Below are positions 1-9,392 of a stretch of DNA of 32,470 nt, piece after piece. The position numbers were made by a program, and so were the translations under genes. How positions within the stretch are numbered: the stretch's first letter is position 1; every line of letters begins with the position of its first letter. The notes beneath the pieces were generated by a model. That model worked only from the letters and a program-made list of their open reading frames with translations. It was not told where the DNA came from and searched no databases. The stretch lies in assembly GCF_017355165.1 (NCBI RefSeq), contig NZ_JADILK010000050.1, positions 1 through 32,470 of the forward strand, written 5' to 3'. The stretch comes from Bacillus sp. SD075. Lineage in GTDB: Bacteria; Bacillota; Bacilli; Bacillales; DSM-1321.

Positions 1-4
1 AAAA

Positions 5-30
5 GATCAGCCATCCGGCTGGTCTTTTTT
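5..30 (+). terminator. Rho-independent terminator of an upstream gene
   Basis: An 8-bp stem (GATCAGCC / GGCTGGTC, one G-T wobble) closes a 4-nt ATCC loop and is followed at once by six T residues. The gene it ends lies outside the window. Confidence 0.85.
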
Positions 31-397
31 ATTTATAAGTTATCAGTTTCAGGGAGAATTAACGCAAATTAGACCTGAAATGAAATAATTAAGCTCGCGG
101 AATTCCGACCTGAAGTGAATTAAATCGACGTGCAGCTTAATTAATTCGAACTAAGTCCTCTCGAATTCTTATATAATCGGCCTCACTTGAAGTGAAATAA
201 TCCATGAAAGCAATTCACGAATATATACCGATCATGGAGCAGAAGTTAATGTCATGAATCCGACTAAAGTAATTAATAGGAGAAAGGGAAGGTATTAAAG
301 GGGATATATAATTTATGAATGTAAGTGCCTTTACGGAAGTCATGCTCTGAGGAATTACGGAATTTCTATTAAGATGTAATCGGTTTTATTGAAATTC
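31..397. other. Gene-poor intergenic region with degenerate repeats
   Basis: There is no convincing coding sequence here; the only start-to-stop runs are 11-14 codons. The first 180 bases hold three related segments, at 72-91, 107-126 and 184-203, sharing the core CTGAArTGAA-wTAA. A 9-bp inverted pair, AATTAAGCT (87-95) and AGCTTAATT (134-142), is also present. A TATAAT at 172-177 has no matching -35. From about 205 to 397 I see nothing assignable. Confidence 0.5.
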
Positions 398-426
398 TTG
401 TTTTTACTTGTTCTTTTCATTATACT
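398..426 (+). promoter_or_regulatory. Sigma-A promoter for the NETI-motif gene
   Basis: TTGTTT at 398-403 and TATACT at 421-426 are separated by exactly 17 bases, a near-consensus vegetative promoter about 85 bases before the GTG start at 515. Confidence 0.55.
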
Positions 427-514
427 ATGAAGAATTTATTGATGATTCTAATGCAAGCTGGATGCTAAAGAAGAAGACAGACAAAATAAAATTATTATAG
501 AAGGGATCGTTATT

Positions 515-715
515 GTGAGTAAAAAGAGTAAGGAAAAGTTTGAAGTTATCGAAGGCGAGTCAATCGATGCATGTTTAGATCGAATTAAAGCGGCAGGATA
601 CTTTCCTGTAAGGCGAACGGAAGAGCCTATCTTTGCCGAGAGAATCGAGAATGGTAAAGTCCATTATGTGCCAATTGATCGGAAAATTGTATTCGAAGCA
701 AAATTAATTGAGTAA
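515..715 (+). CDS. yebG: NETI motif-containing protein (YebG-like)
   Basis: This is a 66-residue protein of the NETI-motif family, known as YebG in B. subtilis, where it also lies directly upstream of purE. Its biochemical role is unknown. The family core is visible at residues 14-42: ESIDxCLDRIKAAGYFPVRR followed by EEPIF. It has no signal peptide or membrane segment, so it is probably cytosolic. Start: GTG at 515, with AGAAGG about 10 bases upstream. A sigma-A promoter lies at 398-426. No terminator follows; the stop codon touches the first PurR box of the purine operon, so its transcript probably reads into the pur leader. Assignment rests on the motif plus synteny. Confidence 0.8.
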   Translation: MSKKSKEKFEVIEGESIDACLDRIKAAGYFPVRRTEEPIFAERIENGKVHYVPIDRKIVFEAKLIE

Positions 716-758
716 AACACGAACGATTAATTAATATCCTGTAAAAATATTCGATTTT
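715..758 (+). promoter_or_regulatory. Paired PurR boxes of the purine operon
   Basis: Compared with the B. subtilis PurBox consensus AWWWCCGAACWWT, 715-727 (AAACACGAACGAT) matches at 10 of 13 positions on the + strand. The reverse complement of 746-758 (AAAATCGAATATT) matches at 11 of 13. The two boxes face each other about 18 bases apart, just upstream of the -35 at 762. This is the arrangement PurR uses to repress, with PRPP as the inducer. I inferred the operator from pattern, orientation and position. Confidence 0.75.
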
Positions 759-761
759 AAC

Positions 762-790
762 TTGACAATAAAATGGCCGGAAGGTAAGAT
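762..790 (+). promoter_or_regulatory. Sigma-A promoter of the purine operon
   Basis: A perfect TTGACA at 762-767 is followed after 17 bases by TAAGAT at 785-790. Transcription would start near 797, leaving a leader of about 273 bases before purE, similar to the long pur leader of B. subtilis. Confidence 0.8.
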
Positions 791-803
791 GAAGTTACAT
801 TAA

Positions 804-878
804 TACATCTCATATAATCATGGGGATATGGCCCAAAAGTTTCTACCTGATGACCGTAAATCATCGGACTATGAGAAA
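804..878 (+). ncRNA. Purine riboswitch aptamer, guanine class
   Basis: The full purine aptamer fold can be drawn. P1 pairs TCTCAT (808-813) with ATGAGA (871-876). P2 pairs TGGG (821-824) with CCCA (832-835) around the loop GATATGG. P3 pairs 847-853 with 861-867 around the loop CCGTAAA. The junction segments ATAATC, AGTTTCTACC and GGACTATG are conserved. The J3/1 segment reads GACTAT, with the cytosine that selects guanine or hypoxanthine, rather than the GATTAT of adenine aptamers. It precedes a terminator, so guanine should switch the operon off. Confidence 0.95.
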
Positions 879-941
879 AGCATCTGACTATTTTGGAAAC
901 TAGCTAAGTCTTTTTGTATTTTTTCAAAAGGGCTTTATTTT

Positions 942-988
942 CCGGACAGGTTGCTTTCTCGATGAGGAAGCAACCTGTCCGGTTTTTT
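942..988 (+). terminator. Riboswitch-controlled leader terminator (attenuator)
   Basis: A 15-bp perfect stem (942-956 with 968-982) can extend by four more pairs to a 3-nt loop, and six T residues follow at 983-988. It lies about 64 bases after the aptamer and 81 bases before purE, at about +190 of the transcript. It is the expression platform of the guanine riboswitch. I could not define the antiterminator pairing with confidence. Confidence 0.92.
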
Positions 989-1069
989 AATTTACATGTG
1001 ATAGATAATGATAAGCGTCCGTCTGCATACTCGGGACGCCATAATATGAGTGTTGGAGGGAAAGATTAT

Positions 1070-1558
1070 ATGAAACCGCAAGTTGGGGTTATTATGGGAA
1101 GTGTCTCGGATTGGGAAACGATGAAATACGCTTGTGAGTCATTGGAACAGCTTGAGATTCCCTATGAAAAAAGAGTCGTTTCCGCCCACCGGACGCCGGA
1201 TTTACTATTTGAATATGCAGAGAGTGCAAAAGAGAGAGATATTAAAGTGATTATTGCCGGAGCAGGCGGGGCTGCACATCTTCCAGGCATGACGGCCGCT
1301 AAAACGATTGTCCCGGTGATAGGGGTACCAATACAGTCCAAGGCATTAAATGGGATGGATTCATTATTATCGATTGTTCAAATGCCTGGTGGCGTACCGG
1401 TTGCAACGGTTGCGATCGGAAAGGCGGGCGCAGTCAATGCCGGTTTATTTGCGGCTCAAATATTAGCAGCTTTCGATTCTGCCATTGCTGATAGGTTAGA
1501 GGCTTTGCGAGACGAAACCAGAGAAAAGGTGTTACAGAGCAGTGAACAACTTAAATAA
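1070..1558 (+). CDS. purE: N5-carboxyaminoimidazole ribonucleotide mutase PurE
   Basis: PurE converts N5-CAIR, made by PurK, to CAIR in step 6 of purine synthesis. The 162-residue length is that of bacterial class I PurE. Visible motifs are GSVSDWETM (residues 10-18, phosphate and ribose binding), SAHRTPD with the catalytic His40, and the [11 protein letters not shown] segment. The start is ATG 1070, with GGAGGG at 1055-1060. The reading frame is open back to 914, but that would run coding sequence through the leader terminator. It is the first gene of the operon, and its end overlaps purK by 17 bases. Confidence 0.96.
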   Translation: MKPQVGVIMGSVSDWETMKYACESLEQLEIPYEKRVVSAHRTPDLLFEYAESAKERDIKVIIAGAGGAAHLPGMTAAKTIVPVIGVPIQSKALNGMDSLLSIVQMPGGVPVATVAIGKAGAVNAGLFAAQILAAFDSAIADRLEALRDETREKVLQSSEQLK

Positions 1559-2702
1559 TACAATCATTTTACCGGGACAGACCATTGGAATCATCGGCGG
1601 TGGGCAATTGGGCAGGATGATGGCATTATCGGCTAAGGCATCGGGCTTTAAGATAGCGGTCCTTGAGCCGACTGCAGAAGGTCCATGTGCTCAAGTGGCG
1701 GATATAGAAATCACTGGTGCTTATGATGATATCGAAGCATTGAAAAGATTAGCCGAGGTCAGTGACGTCATAACATACGAGTTCGAAAATATCAGTTCAG
1801 AAGCACTGGATTGGTTAAAGAAACATGCATTTCTTCCGCAGGGCTCAGAATTATTAAAACTGACACAGGATAGACTTACGGAAAAAAAAGCCATATCTGA
1901 TGCAGGAGCTTCTGTTGCTTCATATCAAGAAATACAGGATATTTCAGAAATTTACCTTCATATAGAGAAATTGGGGTACCCTAGTGTGTTAAAAACTACG
2001 CGGGGCGGTTATGATGGAAAAGGGCAGTTAGTCATAAAGGAAGAAGCCGATATCAAAAAGGCTGAGTCCCTGCTCAAAACAGGTAAATGTGTGCTGGAAG
2101 CCTGGATTCCTTTCGTAAAAGAAATCTCCATTATCGTGACGCGCAAGGCAGATGGCGAGGTAAGTCATTTTCCGATTGCGGAAAACATTCATATTGAAAA
2201 CATTCTTCATAAAAGTATTGTTCCCGCCCGCATTAGTCAACAAGCTGAACGGAATGCTATTAATGAAGCTTTGCAGCTTGCAGAGAAACTTGATTTGGTG
2301 GGGACATTGGCAGTAGAGATGTTTTTAACCGCTCAGGATGAGATCATCATTAATGAATTAGCGCCAAGACCTCATAACTCAGGCCATTATACAATGGAAG
2401 CATGTGAGACTTCACAGTTCGAACAGCATATAAGGGCCGTCTGTAATTGGCCACTCGGAAATACAGCGTTATTGAAGCCTGTGGTAATGATAAACATCCT
2501 TGGTGAGCATGTCAGACCTTTAATGGATGAAATTCCGAAGCTATCAGATTGGAAGGTTCACCTTTACGGTAAGAAAGAAGTCAAGCTTAAGCGGAAAATG
2601 GGTCATGTGAATATTTTACGTCCAACGATTGAAGAAGCTCTTTTGGAAAGTGATCGAAGCAAAATATGGAATCAACAGGTTGAAACGGAGGAAGTAAAAT
2701 GA
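1542..2702 (+). CDS. purK: 5-(carboxyamino)imidazole ribonucleotide synthase PurK
   Basis: PurK is an ATP-grasp enzyme that carboxylates AIR with bicarbonate and ATP to give N5-CAIR, the substrate of PurE. It has 386 residues, the usual size. The N-terminal nucleotide-type fold shows [11 protein letters not shown] near residues 16-26. The ATP-grasp core includes [12 protein letters not shown], and the family-typical [14 protein letters not shown] lies in the last third. The start is GTG 1542, inside purE, with AAAGGTG 10 bases upstream; the protein N-terminus aligns with known PurK from there. Its TGA overlaps the purB ATG (ATGA), so translation is probably coupled on both sides. Confidence 0.95.
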   Translation: MNNLNNTIILPGQTIGIIGGGQLGRMMALSAKASGFKIAVLEPTAEGPCAQVADIEITGAYDDIEALKRLAEVSDVITYEFENISSEALDWLKKHAFLPQGSELLKLTQDRLTEKKAISDAGASVASYQEIQDISEIYLHIEKLGYPSVLKTTRGGYDGKGQLVIKEEADIKKAESLLKTGKCVLEAWIPFVKEISIIVTRKADGEVSHFPIAENIHIENILHKSIVPARISQQAERNAINEALQLAEKLDLVGTLAVEMFLTAQDEIIINELAPRPHNSGHYTMEACETSQFEQHIRAVCNWPLGNTALLKPVVMINILGEHVRPLMDEIPKLSDWKVHLYGKKEVKLKRKMGHVNILRPTIEEALLESDRSKIWNQQVETEEVK

Positions 2703-3991
2703 TTGAACGTTATACCCGCCCAGAGATGGGAAACATTTGGACAGAAAAGAACCGCTTTAATGCGTGGTTGGAAGTTGAAATCTTAGCTTGTGAAGCATGG
2801 TCGGAACTAGGTGTCATTCCAAAAGAAGATGTGAAGCTCCTTCGTGAAAATGCCACATTCGATGTGGACCGTATCAATGAAATCGAAAAAGATACACGTC
2901 ACGATGTTGTTGCTTTTACACGTGCGGTATCTGAAACGTTGGGCGAAGAAAGGAAATGGGTCCATTACGGACTGACTTCTACTGATGTGGTGGATACAGC
3001 ACTTTCATATGTGATAAAGCAAGCAAATGATATCCTTGCCAAGGATTTAAATAACTTCGTGGAAATCCTGAAAAATAAAGCGAAAGAACATAAATACACG
3101 GTTCAAATGGGACGTACACATGGGGTTCATGCGGAACCGACCACTTTTGGTTTGAAATTGGCACTTTGGTATCAAGAAATGAAACGAAATGTCGAACGTT
3201 TTGAAGAGGCTAGAAAGAACATAGAGGTTGGGAAAATCTCTGGAGCTGTCGGAACCTACGCTAACATCGACCCATTCGTTGAAAAATTCGTTTGTGAAAA
3301 GCTGGGTCTTGAGGCAGCGCCTATTTCAACACAAACATTGCAGCGCGATCGCCATGCACATTATATGAGCACATTGGCATTAATTGCGACATCAATTGAA
3401 AAGTTCGCAGTGGAAATTCGCGGCTTGCAAAAAAGCGAAACTCGCGAAGTGGAAGAATTCTTTGCAAAAGGACAAAAGGGATCTTCGGCAATGCCTCATA
3501 AACGAAATCCAATCGGCTCAGAAAATATGACGGGTATGGCTCGTGTAATCCGCGGTTACATGATGACAGCATATGAGAATGTGCCATTATGGCATGAACG
3601 TGACATTTCTCATTCCTCTGCTGAGCGCATCATCTTGCCGGATGCAACGATCGCATTAAACTATATGCTGAACCGCTTCAGCAACATAATTAAGAACTTG
3701 ACCGTTTATCCAGAAAATATGAAACGAAATATGGACCGTACGCTTGGATTGATTTTCTCACAACGTGTGCTGCTTTCCCTTATCGATAAAGGACTTGTCC
3801 GTGAAGAAGCTTATGATACGGTTCAGCCGAAAGCGATGGAAGCATGGGAGCTTCAGGTTCCATTCAGGAGCCTGATCGAAAAGGATGATAAAATCACAAG
3901 CTTGCTTACGAAAGAAGAACTTGATGATTGTTTCGATCCTACACATCACTTGAAAAATGTTGATGTAATCTTTGATCGTCTAGGTTTATAA
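2699..3991 (+). CDS. purB: Adenylosuccinate lyase PurB
   Basis: PurB removes fumarate at two points: from SAICAR in the pathway to IMP, and from adenylosuccinate to give AMP. It is 430 residues long and belongs to the fumarase/aspartase superfamily. The key residues sit where expected: His68, His141 in [11 protein letters not shown], and the flexible signature loop [11 protein letters not shown] at 261-271, which carries the catalytic serine. The start overlaps the purK stop, with GGAGGA 7 bases upstream. It is the last gene of the first overlapping group; a 103-base gap with a hairpin separates it from purC. Confidence 0.97.
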   Translation: MIERYTRPEMGNIWTEKNRFNAWLEVEILACEAWSELGVIPKEDVKLLRENATFDVDRINEIEKDTRHDVVAFTRAVSETLGEERKWVHYGLTSTDVVDTALSYVIKQANDILAKDLNNFVEILKNKAKEHKYTVQMGRTHGVHAEPTTFGLKLALWYQEMKRNVERFEEARKNIEVGKISGAVGTYANIDPFVEKFVCEKLGLEAAPISTQTLQRDRHAHYMSTLALIATSIEKFAVEIRGLQKSETREVEEFFAKGQKGSSAMPHKRNPIGSENMTGMARVIRGYMMTAYENVPLWHERDISHSSAERIILPDATIALNYMLNRFSNIIKNLTVYPENMKRNMDRTLGLIFSQRVLLSLIDKGLVREEAYDTVQPKAMEAWELQVPFRSLIEKDDKITSLLTKEELDDCFDPTHHLKNVDVIFDRLGL

Positions 3992-4001
3992 AAGTGAAGG
4001 C

Positions 4002-4038
4002 GGCAAACATGACACCTCTATACGGTGATATGTTTGCC
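4002..4038 (+). repeat. Hairpin in the purB-purC gap
   Basis: GGCAAACAT (4002-4010) pairs perfectly with ATGTTTGCC (4030-4038). The stem continues past a G-T and an A-A position into CACC / GGTG, closing a 7-nt loop. No T-tract follows, so it is not a terminator. An mRNA processing or stability element is the likeliest use. Confidence 0.6.
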
Positions 4039-4094
4039 AAGCCTGATCAATGGCAGGAAGATTCATAATATTCACAATGTGGGGGTCTGGACAG

Positions 4095-4814
4095 ATGGAA
4101 AAACGAGAATTGTTGTATGAAGGAAAAGCGAAACAGATTTTTGCAACGGACAACAGTGAAATAGTATGGGTGGAATACAAGGATTCGGCAACAGCGTTTA
4201 ATGGTGAGAAGAAGTCAGTGATTACCGGAAAAGGTAAGTTGAATAATCAAATTACTAGCTTACTATTTTCAAAGCTTGCCCAGGAAAATATCCCTTCCCA
4301 TTTTATTGAACAGCTTTCCGACAGGGAACAGTTAGTCAGGAAGGTATCGATCATTCCACTTGAAGTCGTTGTTAGAAATACGGCTGCGGGCAGTTTTTCT
4401 AAAAGGACCGGCATTGAAGAAGGACAGCCGCTCAAGAAAACGCTGATTGAGTTTTACTATAAAGATGACGAGCTCGGCGATCCTCTGTTAACGGAAGACC
4501 ATATTGAAGAATTGGAACTTGCAAGCAAGGAAGATGTGGCCATTTTAAAAGAAAAGGCACAAGAAATAAATATTGTCTTAACTTCCTTCTTTAAAGAGTT
4601 GGACATTAAATTGATTGATTTTAAATTAGAGTTCGGTAAAACCCCGAATGGCGACATTCTGCTGGCAGATGAAATTTCACCTGATACCTGCCGACTATGG
4701 GATATGAACACGAATGAAAAGTTAGACAAAGATGTATTCCGCCGTGATTTAGGCAGTTTAACAGATGCTTACGAAAAAATTCTAGCAAAGTTGGAGGGCA
4801 CTCAACATGTATAA
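4095..4814 (+). CDS. purC: SAICAR synthase PurC
   Basis: PurC joins aspartate to CAIR with ATP to form SAICAR, the step between PurE and PurB. It has 239 residues, as in other bacilli. Typical features are the N-terminal LLYEGKAKQIF, the central EVVVRNTAAGS motif and DEISPDTCRLWD near the end. The frame is open from 4050, but the conserved N-terminus MEKRELLYEGKAKQ and the purine-rich GTGGGGGT about 8 bases before it place the start at 4095. It begins the second overlapping block (purC-S-Q-L-F), and its end overlaps purS by 8 bases. Confidence 0.96.
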   Translation: MEKRELLYEGKAKQIFATDNSEIVWVEYKDSATAFNGEKKSVITGKGKLNNQITSLLFSKLAQENIPSHFIEQLSDREQLVRKVSIIPLEVVVRNTAAGSFSKRTGIEEGQPLKKTLIEFYYKDDELGDPLLTEDHIEELELASKEDVAILKEKAQEINIVLTSFFKELDIKLIDFKLEFGKTPNGDILLADEISPDTCRLWDMNTNEKLDKDVFRRDLGSLTDAYEKILAKLEGTQHV

Positions 4815-5061
4815 GGTTAAGGTATATATCACACTACGCGAAAGTGTACTAGATCCACAGGGAGCAGCAGTGCAACAATCACTTCACAGCTTGACTTATA
4901 ACGAGGTTAGTGATGTTCGAGTGGGGAAATACATTGAACTTACAATTAAGGATACGGATCGTGATTTAGATCAACTTGTGAAGGAAATGTGTGAAAAGCT
5001 ATTGGCCAATACGGTAATTGAATCTTACCGTTATGATGTTGAGGAGGTTGTCACCCAATGA
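4807..5061 (+). CDS. purS: Phosphoribosylformylglycinamidine synthase subunit PurS
   Basis: PurS is the small 84-residue subunit of the three-part FGAM synthase found in Gram-positive bacteria and archaea. It bridges PurQ (glutaminase) and PurL (synthetase). The sequence has the family pattern: [19 protein letters not shown] at the start, then VRVGKYIEL and a C-terminal [16 protein letters not shown] lies 8 bases before the ATG, within the end of purC. The stop overlaps the purQ ATG, which fits stoichiometric, coupled synthesis of the complex. Confidence 0.96.
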   Translation: MYKVKVYITLRESVLDPQGAAVQQSLHSLTYNEVSDVRVGKYIELTIKDTDRDLDQLVKEMCEKLLANTVIESYRYDVEEVVTQ

Positions 5062-5744
5062 AATTTGCTGTCATAGTTTTCCCTGGTTCCAATTGTGATG
5101 TCGATATGTATCATGCGATAAAGGATGCACTGGGGGAAGAAGTGGAGTATGTTTGGCATTCCACAGACAATCTAGATCAGTATGATGGGATTCTCCTTCC
5201 AGGAGGTTTCTCTTATGGAGACTATTTACGCTCTGGGGCAATTGCACGATTTTCGAATGTAATGGCCGAAGTCGTAAAAGCTGCACAAGCAGGTAAGCCT
5301 GTCTTGGGTGTCTGCAATGGTTTTCAGATTTTACTCGAAGCAGGACTTTTACCTGGAGCTATGCGCCGTAATGAAGGCTTGAAATTCATTTGCCGCAATG
5401 TAGGATTGAAGGTTGAAAATAATCAATCGATGTTCACGACAGGATATGAATTAAATGAAACAATTACGATCCCTGTTGCACATGGTGAAGGGAATTACTA
5501 CTGTGATAATGATACATTGGCTGAATTAAGACGAAATAACCGCATCTTATTCACGTATGATGGTGAAAATCCAAACGGAAGTTTGGAACAAATAGCTGGA
5601 ATTACAAATGAACAAGGAAATGTCCTCGGAATGATGCCTCATCCCGAACGTGCTGTGGATTCACTGCTTGGCAGTAAAGACGGCTTAAAGATTTTTCAAT
5701 CCATCGTAAAAAACTGGAGGGAATCACATGTTATTACAGCTTGA
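5058..5744 (+). CDS. purQ: Phosphoribosylformylglycinamidine synthase glutaminase subunit PurQ
   Basis: PurQ is the class I glutamine amidotransferase subunit of FGAM synthase. It releases ammonia from glutamine for PurL. In its 228 residues the triad is clear: nucleophile Cys86 in LGVCNGFQ, then His195 and Glu197 in MMPHPER. The oxyanion region [15 protein letters not shown] is also present. It overlaps purS by the ATGA arrangement and purL by 17 bases. No oddities. Confidence 0.97.
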   Translation: MKFAVIVFPGSNCDVDMYHAIKDALGEEVEYVWHSTDNLDQYDGILLPGGFSYGDYLRSGAIARFSNVMAEVVKAAQAGKPVLGVCNGFQILLEAGLLPGAMRRNEGLKFICRNVGLKVENNQSMFTTGYELNETITIPVAHGEGNYYCDNDTLAELRRNNRILFTYDGENPNGSLEQIAGITNEQGNVLGMMPHPERAVDSLLGSKDGLKIFQSIVKNWRESHVITA

Positions 5745-7950
5745 ACCAAGTCCGGAAAAAATTAAATCGGATCGATTATACGCAACTATGGGACTATCCG
5801 ATGATGAATTTGCAATGGTGGAGAAAATCTTAGGCAGACTGCCGAATTATACGGAAACTGGATTGTTTTCGGTTATGTGGTCAGAGCATTGTTCCTACAA
5901 AAATTCAAAACCCATCTTAAGGAAGTTCCCGATTACAGGGGATAAAGTGCTACAAGGTCCTGGCGAAGGAGCAGGTATCGTCGATATCGGGGACGATCAG
6001 GCTGTCGTTTTTAAAATAGAAAGTCATAACCACCCATCGGCAATTGAACCTTATCAAGGTGCTGCTACTGGTGTCGGCGGTATTATCCGTGATGTTTTCT
6101 CCATGGGTGCCCGTCCGATTGCGATGTTGAACTCGCTTCGCTTCGGTGAGTTAGACAATGATCGCGTGAAATATTTATTTAAAGAAGTTGTTGCAGGGAT
6201 TGCGGGATACGGGAATTGTATCGGAATTCCAACTGTCGGCGGAGAAATTCAATTTGATCCATCGTATGAAGGAAATCCACTGGTCAATGCAATGTGTGTC
6301 GGTTTGATTGATCATAAGGACATTAAAAAAGGCCAAGCGCATGGAGTGGGCAACACAGTGATGTATGTGGGTGCCAAAACTGGACGCGATGGTATTCATG
6401 GAGCAACATTTGCATCTGAAGAGCTATCAGAGTCTTCAGAAGAAAAACGCCCTGCCGTACAAGTAGGCGATCCGTTCATGGAGAAACTGCTTTTGGAAGC
6501 ATGCCTTGAATTGATTCAAAATGATGCCCTTGTTGGTATTCAGGATATGGGAGCAGCTGGTCTTACAAGTTCATCTGCCGAAATGGCGAGCAAAGCTGGC
6601 TCAGGAATAAAAATGAACCTTGATTTGGTACCGCAGCGTGAAACGGGAATGACGGCATATGAAATGATGCTTTCTGAATCACAAGAGCGGATGCTGATCG
6701 TTGTAACTAAAGGACGCGAACAGGAAATAGTTGACTTGTTTACGAAATATGACTTAGAAGCGGTTGCTGTTGGAGAAGTAACGGATGATAAAAATCTAAC
6801 ACTTTCCCATCAAGGTGAAATCGTTGCTGAGGTTCCGGTGGATGCATTGGCTGAAGAAGCTCCGATTTATCACAAGCCATCTGCAGAACCGCAATATTTC
6901 CGTGACTTCCAAAGCATGGCTGCAGAAGTTCCAGTCATTGGAGATTATAAAGAAACATTGGTGTCACTATTGAAGCAACCGACAATTTCGAGTAAGGAGT
7001 GGGTCTACGACCAATATGATTACATGGTCCGCACGAATACAGTCGTCTCACCTGGATCGGATGCTGCGGTAGTGCGTGTACGTGGTACAAATAAGGCCCT
7101 TGCCATGACGACGGATTGCAACTCCCGCTTTATTTATTTAGATCCTGAAACAGGTGGGAAAATCGCAGTGGCTGAAGCTGCCCGTAACATCATTTGCTCG
7201 GGTGCGGAACCTTTAGCGATTACGGATTGCTTGAATTTTGGGAATCCAGAAAAGCCTGAAATATTTTGGCAATTGGAAAAAGCGGCAGACGGTATGAGTG
7301 AAGCTTGCAGAAGCTTAAGCACTCCTGTAATTGGCGGAAATGTCTCCCTTTACAATGAAACAAATGGTGAAGCGATTTATCCGACACCTGTAGTTGGGAT
7401 GGTTGGTCTTGTCAGTGACCTTCAGCACATCACTACACAAACATTTAAAAATGAATCCGATTTGATTTATGTGGTCGGTGAAGCGAAAGCTGAATTTGGT
7501 GGAAGTGAATTACAGAAAATGCTTGAGGGTAAAATCTTTGGACGTGCTCCAGAACTTGATTTGGCCGTTGAACAAAAACGTCAACAGCAAATTCTAACTG
7601 CAATTCAAAATGGTCTTGTTGCATCGGCACATGATCTTTCGGAAGGCGGTTTGGCAGTGGCTTTAGCTGAAGCTTTATTCGGGGCTAGCAAACTTGGGGC
7701 AAAAGTGAATATATCCGGCGAACCGGTATCCGAATTATTCAGTGAAACGCAATCAAGATTCTTACTGTCCATCAATCCTGAAAACCAAGCGGCATTTGAA
7801 GCACTTGTTGAAGATGCGATATGCATAGGCACAGTAACGGATGATAATAAATTAGTCGTGGAAACAATCAGTGATAGCAAAGTATTGGAAGCGGAAGTTG
7901 AAGATTTACAAACAGCTTGGAAGGGAGCCATACCATGCTTGCTGAAATAA
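5728..7950 (+). CDS. purL: Phosphoribosylformylglycinamidine synthase subunit PurL (small type)
   Basis: PurL is the ATP-dependent synthetase subunit that turns FGAR into FGAM using ammonia from PurQ. The 740 residues match the small, three-component PurL rather than the ~1300-residue fused form of E. coli, which agrees with separate purS and purQ. Visible motifs are [11 protein letters not shown] (His54 region), [31 protein letters not shown] and a second-half [11 protein letters not shown]. The start is ATG 5728, with GGAGGG 6 bases upstream inside purQ. Its end overlaps the purF start by 16 bases. Confidence 0.97.
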   Translation: MLLQLEPSPEKIKSDRLYATMGLSDDEFAMVEKILGRLPNYTETGLFSVMWSEHCSYKNSKPILRKFPITGDKVLQGPGEGAGIVDIGDDQAVVFKIESHNHPSAIEPYQGAATGVGGIIRDVFSMGARPIAMLNSLRFGELDNDRVKYLFKEVVAGIAGYGNCIGIPTVGGEIQFDPSYEGNPLVNAMCVGLIDHKDIKKGQAHGVGNTVMYVGAKTGRDGIHGATFASEELSESSEEKRPAVQVGDPFMEKLLLEACLELIQNDALVGIQDMGAAGLTSSSAEMASKAGSGIKMNLDLVPQRETGMTAYEMMLSESQERMLIVVTKGREQEIVDLFTKYDLEAVAVGEVTDDKNLTLSHQGEIVAEVPVDALAEEAPIYHKPSAEPQYFRDFQSMAAEVPVIGDYKETLVSLLKQPTISSKEWVYDQYDYMVRTNTVVSPGSDAAVVRVRGTNKALAMTTDCNSRFIYLDPETGGKIAVAEAARNIICSGAEPLAITDCLNFGNPEKPEIFWQLEKAADGMSEACRSLSTPVIGGNVSLYNETNGEAIYPTPVVGMVGLVSDLQHITTQTFKNESDLIYVVGEAKAEFGGSELQKMLEGKIFGRAPELDLAVEQKRQQQILTAIQNGLVASAHDLSEGGLAVALAEALFGASKLGAKVNISGEPVSELFSETQSRFLLSINPENQAAFEALVEDAICIGTVTDDNKLVVETISDSKVLEAEVEDLQTAWKGAIPCLLK

Positions 7951-9350
7951 GAAGCCTGAACGAAGAGTGTGGTGTTGTTGGAGTCTGGGGACATCCCGAT
8001 TCAGCACAGCTTGCTTACTACGGTTTGCATAGCTTACAACATCGTGGTCAAGAGGGAGCAGGCATCGTCGTGACGGATGGTGAGCAGATGTCCATCTCCA
8101 AGGGCGAAGGTCTTGTCACAGAGATATTTACGGCCGAAAAAATGCAGGCACTTTCTGGAACCGGAAAAGCGGCAATTGGCCATGTCCGTTATACAACGGC
8201 AGGCGGCGGCGGGTATCAAAATGTTCAGCCTTTCTTGTTCAATTCACATACAGGAGGGCTGGCCCTTGCTCATAATGGGAATATCGTCAATGCCCATCAG
8301 TTAAAAGCACAGCTTGAAGGACAGGGAAGCATTTTTCAAACGACATCTGATACGGAAGTTCTGGCACATCTGATTAAACGTTCCGGCTACTCGGATGTCA
8401 GAGATTCAGTAAAGAATAGTTTAAGCATGTTGAAGGGAGCCTATGCCTTTGTCATCATGACGGAGAACCAAATGATCATGGCAAGAGATCCGCATGGCTT
8501 CCGTCCACTTTCCTTGGGGAAAATAGGAGATGCATATTTCGCTGCATCCGAAACATGTGCCCTTGATATTGTAGGTGCAGAATTCATCCGCGATATTGAG
8601 CCGGGGGAACTGGTAGTCATTAATGATGAGGGAATCACATCCGAATACTTTTCGCTTTCCAGTCAACAGGCAATGTGCACGATGGAATACGTGTATTTTT
8701 CCCGTCCGGATAGTAACATTGATGGTATCAATGTTCATACGGCGCGAAAAAACCTTGGTAAGCAAATGGCACTGGAAACCAAAATTGAAGCCGATGTAGT
8801 TACAGGTGTACCTGATTCCAGCATTTCGGCAGCGATTGGCTATGCTGAAGCTGCAGGCATTCCCTATGAAATGGGCTTAATAAAAAATCGGTATGTTGGA
8901 CGGACGTTCATTCAGCCATCACAAAGTCTGCGTGAACAAGGCGTGAAGATGAAACTATCACCTGTAAGAGGGGTAGTGGAAGGTAAGCGGGTCATAATGG
9001 TTGATGATTCAATCGTCCGTGGGACAACGAGCAGAAGGATTGTCCGCATGTTAAAAGATGCCGGAGCGAAAGAAGTGCATGTAGTAATCAGCTCACCACC
9101 GATCAAGAATCCATGTTTTTATGGCATAGACACGTCTAAAAAGGAAGAGCTGATTGCGAGCTCTAAATCGGTGGAGGAAATCAGGGAAATCATCGGTGCT
9201 GATTCCTTAACTTTTTTAAGTGTCGAAGGTATGGTCGAAGCAATTGGACGACCGTTTCCTGGAGAAACGCGGGGTTCATGCCTAGCTTGTTTCACCGGAA
9301 ATTATCCGACTGAAATTTTTGAATACGAACGGGAAAAAACAAAATGTTAA
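7935..9350 (+). CDS. purF: Amidophosphoribosyltransferase PurF
   Basis: PurF catalyses the committed step of the pathway, transferring glutamine nitrogen to PRPP to form phosphoribosylamine. It is of the Bacillus iron-sulfur type. An 11-residue propeptide ([11 protein letters not shown]) precedes Cys12, which becomes the N-terminal nucleophile after cleavage. Cys248, Cys394, Cys449 and Cys452 are placed as the 4Fe-4S ligands that make the enzyme oxygen-sensitive. The PRPP loop is [14 protein letters not shown] (353-366). The frame opens at 7917, but AAGGGAG seven bases before 7935 and the conserved propeptide fix the start. 471 residues. Confidence 0.97.
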   Translation: MLAEIRSLNEECGVVGVWGHPDSAQLAYYGLHSLQHRGQEGAGIVVTDGEQMSISKGEGLVTEIFTAEKMQALSGTGKAAIGHVRYTTAGGGGYQNVQPFLFNSHTGGLALAHNGNIVNAHQLKAQLEGQGSIFQTTSDTEVLAHLIKRSGYSDVRDSVKNSLSMLKGAYAFVIMTENQMIMARDPHGFRPLSLGKIGDAYFAASETCALDIVGAEFIRDIEPGELVVINDEGITSEYFSLSSQQAMCTMEYVYFSRPDSNIDGINVHTARKNLGKQMALETKIEADVVTGVPDSSISAAIGYAEAAGIPYEMGLIKNRYVGRTFIQPSQSLREQGVKMKLSPVRGVVEGKRVIMVDDSIVRGTTSRRIVRMLKDAGAKEVHVVISSPPIKNPCFYGIDTSKKEELIASSKSVEEIREIIGADSLTFLSVEGMVEAIGRPFPGETRGSCLACFTGNYPTEIFEYEREKTKC

Positions 9351-9392
9351 TCAAGTCGGAAATGATGATTGATTTTCGGAGGAGGATTTCAA

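Noticed and set aside
254..364. Tiny reading frames of 11-14 codons before yebG
   Set aside because: Too short and without conserved features to support as genes.
914..1069. N-terminal extension of purE to an ATG at 914
   Set aside because: It would translate through the leader terminator. The conserved PurE N-terminus and a strong ribosome site place the start at 1070.
7605..7994. 129-codon open frame on the minus strand across purL/purF
   Set aside because: Antisense to two highly conserved genes. The composition is a Ser/Thr-rich shadow and there is no recognisable domain.
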